Of a stretch of DNA of 64,000 nt, positions 35,348 to 43,906 are shown piece by piece. A program made the translations under genes and the position numbers. Source of the DNA: Oceanobacillus sp. FSL K6-2867 (lineage in GTDB: Bacteria; Bacillota; Bacilli; Bacillales; Amphibacillaceae); contig NZ_CP150144.1 in the NCBI RefSeq assembly GCF_037963145.1, positions 372,001-436,000 of the forward strand, written 5' to 3'. Below the pieces are notes generated by a model, which saw only the letters and a list, made by a program, of their open reading frames with translations, was not told the origin of the DNA and did not search any database. Positions within the stretch are counted from its first letter, which is position 1. The number at the start of each line of letters is the position of its first letter.

Positions 35348-37330
35348 TTATAAAACACTTCCAATCCGCACACCTTCAGCAATAGCATCATTTAAACGCC
35401 TAGGTGATACGGTATCTCCAATAAGCTGAACATCCAAATCTGGACTGTTAGAAATAAGCTCTTCATACAATTCATTATCCCCATGTTCATAACCTATTAA
35501 AACAACAACCTCATCCTCTTTAACAATCCGTGAAACTCCTGTCCAAATATCCTTCTGAAATAGTTTGCCATCTTTGTTTACAAGGGTTTTATTTGGTGAT
35601 AGTTTTACATTTCCCTTCGCTAAGAGTCGATACATCTCAGCTTTTTGCATCTCATCAAGGTCTTCGCAAACGGACCATAGTGGTGAAGCTAGTTCAACAT
35701 GTAAAGCACTATTCTGCGTCACATGATTTGCTATACTGCCACCTCTATATTTTCCTTCCCGGTCGTGTATTAATACCTTTCTATATGATTCTAAATTAAC
35801 ATTTCCATTAAGTAGATTAATTTCATTTTCAAAAAGTAAATTTTTTATTTCTCTTTCATATGGATTAACTGAATTTGATCCTGTAGCAATCACAACAGAA
35901 TCCGGTTGCAATTCCACCACACTTTCAAGTGTACCTTTTGTGTTAGTATGAATTTCTACATTAAGCCGCTCCAATTCCCTTTCCAGCCATATTATATGAC
36001 TTCCATAGTGAGGGCGTTCACTAGCAAGTGAAGCAAATTTAACCTTGCCACCAAGACTGTCGCTGCTTTCCAGAATAATTACCTTATGACCGCGACTGGC
36101 AGCAACACGAGCAGTTTCCATACCTGATGGTCCACCGCCTACCACTATTATTCGTCGTTTGTCTTTAGCAGTTTTAAAGTTTTCTAAACTATTATCAGCA
36201 ATAGAAGCATTAACTGTACAAATCATTGACATCCCCGTATAAACTCTCCCTATACACCCTTCATTACAGGCAATACATGGTCTAATATCAAGCAGTTTTC
36301 CATTTTGCACTTTTTTTGGCATATCTGGATCGGCTATTATAGCTCTAGTCATTCCTACCAAATCACAGTCCTCATTTATTAAAGCATCTTCTGCTTGAGA
36401 TGGATCAAGAATACGTCCTGCCACTAAAACAGGAACTGAAAGTTCAGCTTTCATTCTTTTTGCTAGTTCATTGAAGGTACCTCTTTCGAAAGTGTCTCCA
36501 GGTACCACTGCGGCCTGTGCACTGTATGTTGCTCCTGTCCCCCCGCTGATGTTAAACAAATCTATGCAACCTAATTCATCTAACCTCTTTGCAATCTCAA
36601 GCATATCATCTTGATTGAGACCAATTACCTCTGTTTTGGGGTCCCCTGTCATTCTAAAGGAGATAATGAACTCATCAGAGACTGCTTCTTTTACCGCTTT
36701 GATTACTTCAATAGAAAAACGAATTCTTCCCTCAAAATCTCCTCCATAGCGATCTGTACGATTGTTTATTTTAGGACTCCAAAATTGTTCAATTAAATGC
36801 CCGCCAAAAGAAGTAATTTCGATTCCATCCCATCCACATCTTTCTAATCTTGCTGCAGATTCAGCAAAGGCTTCCACTATTGGTGGTATCTCTTCAGCAC
36901 GCATAACATGAGGTACCTCACGATGAACCCCTTCTGGATTAGCTGAGGGGGCATGGACTGGATGACCATCTACTATAGATGTTCCTCTTCGTCCCATATG
37001 AGTAGCTTGCGAGATAATTAACGTTCCGTGTGCATGGACACGTTCTGCAAGATCTCTTAAATAGGGCTCATTTTCAGGATCCCAAAGACTGACAGAACCA
37101 TAAGATGCTGATGATTCTTTATATACACTGGCGGAACCAAAAGTCATAATTAAACCTGCACCACCCTCAGCTTTTCGCTCTTGATACCGAAGATGCCTCT
37201 CATTTAAAACACCATTATCAAAGCCAACTGCATGGGCTGTTGAGACAATTCGATTTTTAACCTCTTTTTTTCCAATTTTAAGGGGACTAAGCAATTTTTT
37301 GAAAGATGTATTTACACTATTTATCATCAT
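35348..37330 (-). CDS. OYE/FadH-type iron-sulphur flavoprotein
   Basis: Fusion enzyme of 660 residues. An Old-Yellow-Enzyme TIM barrel (about 10-345) carries FMN. A [4Fe-4S] motif C352-x2-C355-x3-C359-x11-C371 follows. An FAD/NAD(P) part starts at VVGGGPSGMETARVA (about 395). This is the plan of 2,4-dienoyl-CoA reductase and trimethylamine dehydrogenase. GGAGG lies 9 nt before the ATG. The neighbours (MFS carrier, second OYE-type enzyme, DadA-type oxidase) favour an N-methyl-amine or amino acid role over fatty-acid oxidation (inference). A 14-bp palindromic cre-like site lies 52 nt upstream. Confidence 0.82.
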   Translation of the reverse strand: MMINSVNTSFKKLLSPLKIGKKEVKNRIVSTAHAVGFDNGVLNERHLRYQERKAEGGAGLIMTFGSASVYKESSASYGSVSLWDPENEPYLRDLAERVHAHGTLIISQATHMGRRGTSIVDGHPVHAPSANPEGVHREVPHVMRAEEIPPIVEAFAESAARLERCGWDGIEITSFGGHLIEQFWSPKINNRTDRYGGDFEGRIRFSIEVIKAVKEAVSDEFIISFRMTGDPKTEVIGLNQDDMLEIAKRLDELGCIDLFNISGGTGATYSAQAAVVPGDTFERGTFNELAKRMKAELSVPVLVAGRILDPSQAEDALINEDCDLVGMTRAIIADPDMPKKVQNGKLLDIRPCIACNEGCIGRVYTGMSMICTVNASIADNSLENFKTAKDKRRIIVVGGGPSGMETARVAASRGHKVIILESSDSLGGKVKFASLASERPHYGSHIIWLERELERLNVEIHTNTKGTLESVVELQPDSVVIATGSNSVNPYEREIKNLLFENEINLLNGNVNLESYRKVLIHDREGKYRGGSIANHVTQNSALHVELASPLWSVCEDLDEMQKAEMYRLLAKGNVKLSPNKTLVNKDGKLFQKDIWTGVSRIVKEDEVVVLIGYEHGDNELYEELISNSPDLDVQLIGDTVSPRRLNDAIAEGVRIGSVL

Positions 37331-37367
37331 TTATAATAACCTCCATTTTTTATAGGAATTAAATTCA

Positions 37368-38726
37368 TTAAATCGTCCTTTTGTTAGCGCTAACATTTCT
37401 GGAATGATCTATTCTGCTAGACTCTTCCAAAGTTAAATGTCTTGTTTCAGGAGCCATAAACAATGAAACTATAAATCCGATAAAACATAATACAGCACCA
37501 ATAATCATAGTTGTTCCTATCCCAATACCATTCATTGAAATTGGAAGCAAAAACGTACCTACTGCTGCTCCTACTCTGCTCATTGCAGTTCCAAACCCTA
37601 CCGCAGTAGCTCTAATCTCAGTTGGAAAGAGTTCATTTGGGTATACATATTGAAGTACACTGGAACCCCCATTAAAAATGGCAAATATAGCAAAAAGTCC
37701 TATAATCAAGCCTATCGAAGCTTCTGAAACTATACCTAATAAAAATAATGTTATACCAGTTATTAAAAAAGGCCATATTAGAATATGTCGTCTTCCAATT
37801 TTGTTCACTAAAAACAAAGTAATCAGTGCACCTATAAGGAAGAAGGCGCTTGTGATTACGGCCCCTAGATGTGCAGTATTTCCTTCATTAAATCCAAAAG
37901 CTGATAAAACTGATGGAGCGAAAGTCATAATAGCAAAAGTAGGAACCACTTGCATCATCCAAAATACACTCATAAATATGGTTCTTTTATCATAACCCCC
38001 ACGAAAAATGTTCAGGAAAGATGTTTTTGGTGGTTCTGCTGGAATATCACCTAAATCTGCACCTTCGCCAAAGGCTTTTTGTAAGTTCACTCGCGCCTCC
38101 TCTATACGTCCCTTGCTCACTAACCATTTAGGTGATTCAGGTGTACCCGCCCGTAAAAAAAGCACGATTAAAGACGGAACTGCACTAGATGCCAGAATCC
38201 ACCGCCAGCTATTTTCGCCAAGATCCATAAGCAGATATCCTACTATAAAAGCTGCTACAGCACCAACCCACCAACCAAGAACCAGGAAGGATAGCATAAA
38301 ACCACGGTGTTTGCGTGGAGTAAATTCTGCTAACAGAGATGTGGCAATTGGATAGTCTGCCCCTACAGCAACTCCAAGAACAAATCTTAATATTAGAAGT
38401 TGCCATCCTTCTCCAACAAAAAACTGAAGTACAGATGCTACTACAAATACTACTAAATCTAATATATACATCGTTTTTCGACCGATTATATCAGTAAGAT
38501 ACCCAAAAATAAGCCCTCCAAAGAAAATTCCCACTAATGCTGAAGACCCAATCAAACCAATCATTAAAGGTGAAAGACCAAGTTGTGGGGCCAATAATGC
38601 TAAGGCGATCCCAATTATACTAAGTATATAACCATCACAAAATGGTCCCCCAGCTGTATAGATTGTTACTTTCCAATGAAATTTGTTAAGTGGTAAATCA
38701 TCTATCAGCACTTTGTCCGTACTCAT
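37368..38726 (-). CDS. MFS transporter, sugar-porter/NaiP-like
   Basis: Twelve-helix major facilitator of about 452 residues. It has the MFS loop motif GYLTDIIGRKTMY between helices 2 and 3, the R-x-G-x-G helix-4 type LRFVLGVAVGADYPIA, PESPKWL, the repeated VNKIGRRHIL and the C-terminal LYP-like YVYPNELFPTEIRA. The second ATG (38726) is preferred because AAGGGGG fits it at 6 nt. It sits between two OYE-type flavoprotein genes and should import their substrate. The family covers sugars, niacin and aromatic acids. Confidence 0.8.
   Translation of the reverse strand: MSTDKVLIDDLPLNKFHWKVTIYTAGGPFCDGYILSIIGIALALLAPQLGLSPLMIGLIGSSALVGIFFGGLIFGYLTDIIGRKTMYILDLVVFVVASVLQFFVGEGWQLLILRFVLGVAVGADYPIATSLLAEFTPRKHRGFMLSFLVLGWWVGAVAAFIVGYLLMDLGENSWRWILASSAVPSLIVLFLRAGTPESPKWLVSKGRIEEARVNLQKAFGEGADLGDIPAEPPKTSFLNIFRGGYDKRTIFMSVFWMMQVVPTFAIMTFAPSVLSAFGFNEGNTAHLGAVITSAFFLIGALITLFLVNKIGRRHILIWPFLITGITLFLLGIVSEASIGLIIGLFAIFAIFNGGSSVLQYVYPNELFPTEIRATAVGFGTAMSRVGAAVGTFLLPISMNGIGIGTTMIIGAVLCFIGFIVSLFMAPETRHLTLEESSRIDHSRNVSANKRTI
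37382..37395. promoter_or_regulatory. Palindromic cre-like site
   Basis: TGTTAGCGCTAACA is a perfect palindrome with one mismatch to the CcpA cre consensus. It overlaps the 3' end of the MFS gene and lies 52 nt before the OYE-type gene, so it could control that gene by carbon catabolite repression. Confidence 0.5.
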
Positions 38727-38953
38727 TTCCATCCCCCTTAATTCTAATAATCTCTTTTCACCAATAAATATAAATCCAATTCTAAGCTTTATTTCAAATA
38801 TGAACTGTCATATTCTTTTAATTGATTTATTCGTATCTTTTATAGAATTTTTTTTACTTTGTTTTATTTTCTAAATATTCCGGAAAATTCTGGGTCCTTA
38901 TTTAAGACCGCATAAAACCAATTACTAATTTTCATTTAGAATTAAGAAGCATG

Positions 38954-40963
38954 TCAAATTCTCCTGGCTATTTTTGCACCTTCGTACGTTGCTGCTTCAA
39001 CTGTTCGAGGAGCTACTGCATCTCCTAATAAATGCACATTTTTAAACCCGTTATTTAAAAGGGCTTTATAAATTCTGTCATTTGCTTTATTTCCTAGCCA
39101 TGTAACTAAGACATCAACATTTGAACTTACATGCTGTTCATCAGAATAAATATTTTCAATTTCTATTTCTCTATTATGAATAGATTGTATCCTGCTGTTT
39201 GGCTTTAAAACTGCTCCATTTGTTAACAACCGTTTATATAATGGTGTTCTTAATGTTGGATGGATATCTTCACCAATAGAAAAGGTTGGAGAAACAATTT
39301 CAACTTCAGCACCATTATTTATAAGGTATTCAGCAGCACTTATTGCTATTTGACTTCCAGCCTCACCACCTGCATGATCCCATATGATTGCTTTTTTAAA
39401 TTCAATGTTTTTACTATCCAGTACTTGATGAGGAGTAACTATTTTAACCAATATGTCTTCGTTTACTGACAAAGAAGGAAGCCAATTTTCTGAACCTAAG
39501 TCAGCTGGTTCAGCTCCTGTTGCAACTATAATTTCGTCGGCATCTAGTTTTAAGAGCATATCTTTTGTAATTTCATTATTAAAATGTACTTTTATATTTA
39601 ATTTTTCTATTTGATTTTCAAACCAATTTATTGACTTTTGGAGTTCATTCATCGAAGGAGTATTTGCCCAAAGCCGCAATTGTCCCCCAATTTTATTATT
39701 TTTTTCATACATTTCTACTGTATGCCCGCGTATAGCAGCAACTCTAGCAGCTTCTAATCCAGCAGGACCTCCCCCTATAATGATTACCTTCTTATTTTCT
39801 ATTGCAGGTATAATTGGTCCTAATTTCTTTGAACGGCCAGCTGATGGGTTATATATACAGCGAACTGGTTTACTTTGAAGCACTTGTTTAATACAATAGT
39901 TCGAACCAACACACGGACGTATATCTTCAGGGCGTTTTTCTCGAATCTTTTTTATGATTTCTGGATCAGCTATATGTCCTCGAGTCATCGCTACCATGTC
40001 TGCAAAACCTTCGGAAATAATTTTCTCAGCCAGTTCAGGTTCGGTTACTCGCCCAACTGCAAAGACGGGGAGCTTTACTACCTCTTTAATTTGTTTAGCT
40101 AAATTTACAAAAAGTCCGTGCGGTGCGGGGGTAGCAGGCCAATGCTCCCATCGTTGAAATCGATCCAAGTTAGTACCAGAAATAACATTTAAATAGTCTA
40201 CTTTTTTTGTTAACTCCAATCGCTTAGCAATTTCTTTTGCTTGTGTGATGTCTATACCTCCATCAACCTTTTCATCAGCTGAAAAACGAATACCAATAAT
40301 AAAATCCTCACCAACATACTTATAAACTGTATCGATAACTTCAATTAAGAAACGCATACGATTAGCTAGATTACCACCGTATTGATCAGTTCGATGATTT
40401 GCATAACCTGAAAGGAATGCAGAAATTAACATACCGTGAGCTGCCGTTATTTCAACTCCGTCGAGACCACCTGCCTTAGCTCTGTAAGCTGCTTCCCCAA
40501 AAGCTTTGACTACTTCTTGTATCTCCCCTGCTGTCATTTCATGAGGTGTTACACGCATTATTTCTGAGCCAACGGGTGAAGGTGCCCATGCTGGTTCCTC
40601 CAGGACTCCTGTCCAACCAGTTGCACCAAAATGTGTTAATTGAGCAAGTATCTTTCCACCTTCTTCGTGAACTACCTTTGCTAATTTCTGATAGCCGGGA
40701 ATAATAGTTTCATCATGATTCACTAAACAGTTATATTCATTCATTCCAGTGGGATGTACGGATGTTGCACCCGTTATCTGCAGCCCCGCTCCTCCAGCCG
40801 CGAGATTTTGGTGATATTGAAGATACTCTTCTGTCGGTAAACCATTCTCTGCTAAAACAGGTTGATGAGCTGATACCAAAATTCTATTTTTTATCTTTAT
40901 TGGACCAATACTAATCGGGGAAAGTATATTACCAAGATTCCGAATTTTGATTCCGTGATTCAT
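38954..40963 (-). CDS. Trimethylamine-dehydrogenase-type flavoprotein, N-methylproline-demethylase-like
   Basis: Fusion enzyme of 669 residues: OYE TIM barrel (about 10-345), cysteine motif, then FAD/NAD(P) domain with IIIGGGPAGLEAARVAA near 393. The [4Fe-4S] ligands are C351, C357 and C369, but the position of the usual second cysteine is Ser354 (CVGSNYC). The related CVGANYC pattern is, from memory, typical of N-methylproline demethylases of stachydrine catabolism. AGGAGG lies 9 nt before the ATG. With the DadA-type and OCD-type genes just upstream it suggests degradation of N-methylated proline-like compounds (inference). Confidence 0.78.
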   Translation of the reverse strand: MNHGIKIRNLGNILSPISIGPIKIKNRILVSAHQPVLAENGLPTEEYLQYHQNLAAGGAGLQITGATSVHPTGMNEYNCLVNHDETIIPGYQKLAKVVHEEGGKILAQLTHFGATGWTGVLEEPAWAPSPVGSEIMRVTPHEMTAGEIQEVVKAFGEAAYRAKAGGLDGVEITAAHGMLISAFLSGYANHRTDQYGGNLANRMRFLIEVIDTVYKYVGEDFIIGIRFSADEKVDGGIDITQAKEIAKRLELTKKVDYLNVISGTNLDRFQRWEHWPATPAPHGLFVNLAKQIKEVVKLPVFAVGRVTEPELAEKIISEGFADMVAMTRGHIADPEIIKKIREKRPEDIRPCVGSNYCIKQVLQSKPVRCIYNPSAGRSKKLGPIIPAIENKKVIIIGGGPAGLEAARVAAIRGHTVEMYEKNNKIGGQLRLWANTPSMNELQKSINWFENQIEKLNIKVHFNNEITKDMLLKLDADEIIVATGAEPADLGSENWLPSLSVNEDILVKIVTPHQVLDSKNIEFKKAIIWDHAGGEAGSQIAISAAEYLINNGAEVEIVSPTFSIGEDIHPTLRTPLYKRLLTNGAVLKPNSRIQSIHNREIEIENIYSDEQHVSSNVDVLVTWLGNKANDRIYKALLNNGFKNVHLLGDAVAPRTVEAATYEGAKIARRI

Positions 40964-41115
40964 TTTGTTAAACCTCCTGACCCTAAATTATTTAATTTTT
41001 TAAGCACATACAATCAACGTTTTATTAGAACTCTAAAATGTTACTAACTACTCACCTTCAAAACCCAAGTTATATATGATCTATCGATATTACTGTTTTT
41101 AGCAGTTAAAGGATT

Positions 41116-42408
41116 TTAGATATTCATTGGTTCCTTATTATCTTTATCTATCTGACTAAACCGTCTCTTAAATCTGTCAGGAGCAAATGGGCTGATATTG
41201 ACGTCCGAGTTACCATTAACAATTAAATCAGACATTATTTTCCCTGTAGAAAGTGACATGGAAATTCCGCTCATGGCATGACCAGTGGCCACATACGTAT
41301 TTTTCAACTCTGGTACTTCACCCAAAACCGGCAAGCCATCAGGTGTCATTGGACGCATACCTACCCAATTCTTTTGGTTTTCTCCTGATAAGGGAGTTTT
41401 TAAATAATCTTGAAGAGTAACAAGTAAGCTCTTAATTCGACGTTGGTCCAGATTTGTGTTAATCCCGGATAACTCCATGGTTCCCCCAACACGCAACGAA
41501 TCACTAAACGGACTAAGTGTAACTCTTGAATCTCCTAAATAGAGCGGTTGTTGAAGCTGTAAAGATGGAGAGGTAATTGTAATACTATATCCTTTACCTG
41601 CAGTCATTGGGAAGGATACACCAATTTTATTTAACATGTCAGCAGCTAGAACACCTGTGGTTATAAGAAAATAATCTCCCTCAATTGTTTCATCTAATGT
41701 TTTTACACCAACTATTTCATCTTCCTTTATAACAAAATCCTTTACCTCCGAATGGGATTTAACCTCAGCCCCATTTTTTACTAACCAATCTTTAATAGCC
41801 TTGGTTAATGACTCAGGGCGTGTATGACGTTCATCCGGCAAATAAAGTCCACCTGCTACATTATCCGATAGAGCAGGCTCCATTTTTAATAATTCTTTTT
41901 TTGACATTGGTACAGGTGCAGATAAGCCAATCTTTTCAGCATGACAATATATATTGTATTTTTCTTCGATATATTTCTCATTTAGAAACACAAATAATAG
42001 GCCTTTTTTATATACTTCAAACTTTATATTCTCATCTTTTTCAAGTTCATCAAATAAGGATAGTGTATCTCTGCTTATCTCCAATCCAGCTTCATAACCT
42101 TTTTTGAAGTCTGCCTCATTACAGTATTTTCTAAAATGATATATCCATCTTGTTAATGAAGGTAATGCAGAAGGTTTAATATATAGCGGACTATCACTTT
42201 TCATCATCCATTGAAAAGTAGTTTTAAAGAGACCAGGTGCAGGTACTGGATCAGATAAACTTGGAACAATCCACCCCATATTTCCACTGGAACACCCCAT
42301 ACCAGGTTCTTCCTTATCTATAACCACTACTTCAAATCCTTTTTTTCTTAAATAATAACTACTTGCAAGTCCAATAATTCCACCACCAATAATGATCACT
42401 TTTGGCAT
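41116..42408 (-). CDS. DadA-type D-amino acid dehydrogenase
   Basis: FAD-dependent DAO-family enzyme of 430 residues. It has IIGGGIIGLASSYYLRKKG at the N-terminus with CSSGNMGWIVPS next, the TAGKGYSITI strand, and the C-terminal GMRPMTPDGLPVLGEVP and TGHAMSGISMSLSTG motifs typical of DadA. It would oxidise D-amino acids such as D-alanine or D-proline, passing electrons to a quinone. AAAGGATG lies close before the ATG. The OCD-family reductase gene upstream could reduce the cyclic imine formed from D-proline to L-proline. Confidence 0.82.
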   Translation of the reverse strand: MPKVIIIGGGIIGLASSYYLRKKGFEVVVIDKEEPGMGCSSGNMGWIVPSLSDPVPAPGLFKTTFQWMMKSDSPLYIKPSALPSLTRWIYHFRKYCNEADFKKGYEAGLEISRDTLSLFDELEKDENIKFEVYKKGLLFVFLNEKYIEEKYNIYCHAEKIGLSAPVPMSKKELLKMEPALSDNVAGGLYLPDERHTRPESLTKAIKDWLVKNGAEVKSHSEVKDFVIKEDEIVGVKTLDETIEGDYFLITTGVLAADMLNKIGVSFPMTAGKGYSITITSPSLQLQQPLYLGDSRVTLSPFSDSLRVGGTMELSGINTNLDQRRIKSLLVTLQDYLKTPLSGENQKNWVGMRPMTPDGLPVLGEVPELKNTYVATGHAMSGISMSLSTGKIMSDLIVNGNSDVNISPFAPDRFKRRFSQIDKDNKEPMNI

Positions 42409-42574
42409 TTTTTCATCCTTTCCAGATCTATATAAAATAAATTAATAATGAATACTTTGAAAACCGATTTCGTAAATAATTACCATTGTTCCAATAGAAA
42501 GAATACCAAGAATCGGATATTTTAATTGGCCCTAAAATTAATCAGCATAGTAACATCAATATTATTGGAAATGT

Positions 42575-43537
42575 TTAATCTAACAGCATACCAATTTCTC
42601 TGCGTTTTGCATTTTGATAAATGAAATTTCCCACAACAACATCAAACAGTGCAATGCCTGTTGATTTGAAAATAATACTTTTTTGAGCTTCATGATTTAT
42701 GGAGTATTTGTTTGTAAGATAAGAAGACATCGTTTCAATTGCATTTTCATTAATCCAGTTATGTTCTAGAGGAGTTTTCATATCACCAGATTCTAAAATT
42801 GCATCTTTGGAGTCTACAAATATATGGTCAGATATGTGGTAAAGAGCTTCAGGAAATTCCCTCATTGTTGGTTGAAAAGAGCCAATACCAATGACTAATT
42901 TGTTTTTTAATAAAGAAGTATCGTTCGGTAAAACCGGCGTAGAAGAGGTTGTAGCTGTGATAATAATTTCCGCATCCTGAATTGCTTCATCTGCAGTCTT
43001 AGTTCTATGAAATGTGGGAGGACTGTCAATCCAACTGCAAAATGATTGAATAAAAGAATCAATCTTTTCATTTGAACGATTATATAAATATATATCTGTT
43101 ATAGGGCGTACCGTACAGGCTGCAATTGCTTGGTACAGCCCTTGAACTCCTGTTCCTATAATCGCTATTTTTTTTGCGTTCGAATTTGCTAGATGGCGGA
43201 TGGCAGATCCGCCAATCGCACCCGTTCTAAATCCAGTTAAGAATGCACCATCTAAAATCGCTTGAATTTCTCCAGTTTCAATACTATTAAGAATTACTAA
43301 TCCATGAAGTGTAGGTAAACTTTTATTATCAGGAAAAGATGTGACGAGTTTTGTGCCGATTGCTTTGTTTGTTATACAGGGCATAAGAATTAACGTATTT
43401 TTATCCTCATTTATCTGCATCCTTGTTGGCATTTGAAAGTCATTAGCCCCATATAATCTGTATGCTTCGTCAATCGCATTAATAGCTTCTTCCATCGTTA
43501 TTGCCTGCTTAATATTATGTTCATTTAAAAATAACAA
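42575..43537 (-). CDS. Ornithine cyclodeaminase / mu-crystallin family reductase
   Basis: NAD(P)-dependent enzyme of 320 residues. It has MEEAINAIDEAYRLY, MPTRMQ, ATKLV-type GTKLVTSFP, TGFRTGAIGG, the Rossmann motif IGTGVQGLYQA near 130 and VDSKDAILESGDM. Members include ornithine cyclodeaminase, alanine dehydrogenase and delta-1-pyrroline-2-carboxylate (ketimine) reductase. The last best fits a neighbour of D-amino acid and N-methyl amino acid oxidases (inference). The start is TTG at 43537 with GGGGG 7-8 nt ahead. It is the first gene of the operon. Confidence 0.8.
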   Translation of the reverse strand: MLFLNEHNIKQAITMEEAINAIDEAYRLYGANDFQMPTRMQINEDKNTLILMPCITNKAIGTKLVTSFPDNKSLPTLHGLVILNSIETGEIQAILDGAFLTGFRTGAIGGSAIRHLANSNAKKIAIIGTGVQGLYQAIAACTVRPITDIYLYNRSNEKIDSFIQSFCSWIDSPPTFHRTKTADEAIQDAEIIITATTSSTPVLPNDTSLLKNKLVIGIGSFQPTMREFPEALYHISDHIFVDSKDAILESGDMKTPLEHNWINENAIETMSSYLTNKYSINHEAQKSIIFKSTGIALFDVVVGNFIYQNAKRREIGMLLD

Positions 43538-43590
43538 AACATTACCCCCATTAGTTCTTGTTTACATTTTAATTATTACTAATATTTCTA

Positions 43591-43620
43591 TTTATATTAG
43601 TTTATAATGAAAAAAGACAA
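43591..43620 (-). promoter_or_regulatory. Promoter of the OCD-DadA-OYE operon
   Basis: On the minus strand TTGTCT (43620-43615) and TATAAA (43596-43591) are spaced 18 nt, with a start near 43584, about 47 nt before the TTG start codon. Confidence 0.55.
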
Positions 43621-43740
43621 AATATCTACCGTTAAAATGACTAAAAATAATCCATTCGATTTTAAAGATGACATAATAAAATAATAGAAGATGGACTCTG
43701 CATGTTATGTATAATAGTTAAACAACTAATTACTATTCTC

Positions 43741-43774
43741 GTGCAATATGCACAATTTTAAGTAAACGCTTTCA
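43741..43774. promoter_or_regulatory. GTGCA-N3-TGCAC palindrome plus cre-like site
   Basis: GTGCAATATGCAC (43741-43753) matches the palindrome in the regulator gene at 49647. Just after it AAGTAAACGCTTTCA (43760-43774) has one mismatch to the 15-bp cre consensus. Both lie upstream of the OCD operon promoter. Confidence 0.5.
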
Positions 43775-43786
43775 ACTGTTGTTTTT

Positions 43787-43833
43787 AAATGAAACAGGAT
43801 CTTGATTAGAGTATTCAAGTTCCTGTTTCATTT
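43787..43833 (-). terminator. Hairpin terminator after the aldehyde dehydrogenase gene
   Basis: AAATGAAACAGGA pairs perfectly with TCCTGTTTCATTT (13 bp), with an inner CTTGA/TCAAG stem. The tail is only moderately T-rich. It ends the 43.9-49.5 kb operon, about 74 nt past the stop codon. Confidence 0.7.
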
Positions 43834-43906
43834 ATATTGACACAATGATTCGTCAAAAGTTGTTTAAAACCCTAAGCAGCGCAATAGTCTCTTGCTCCCC
43901 CTTTCC

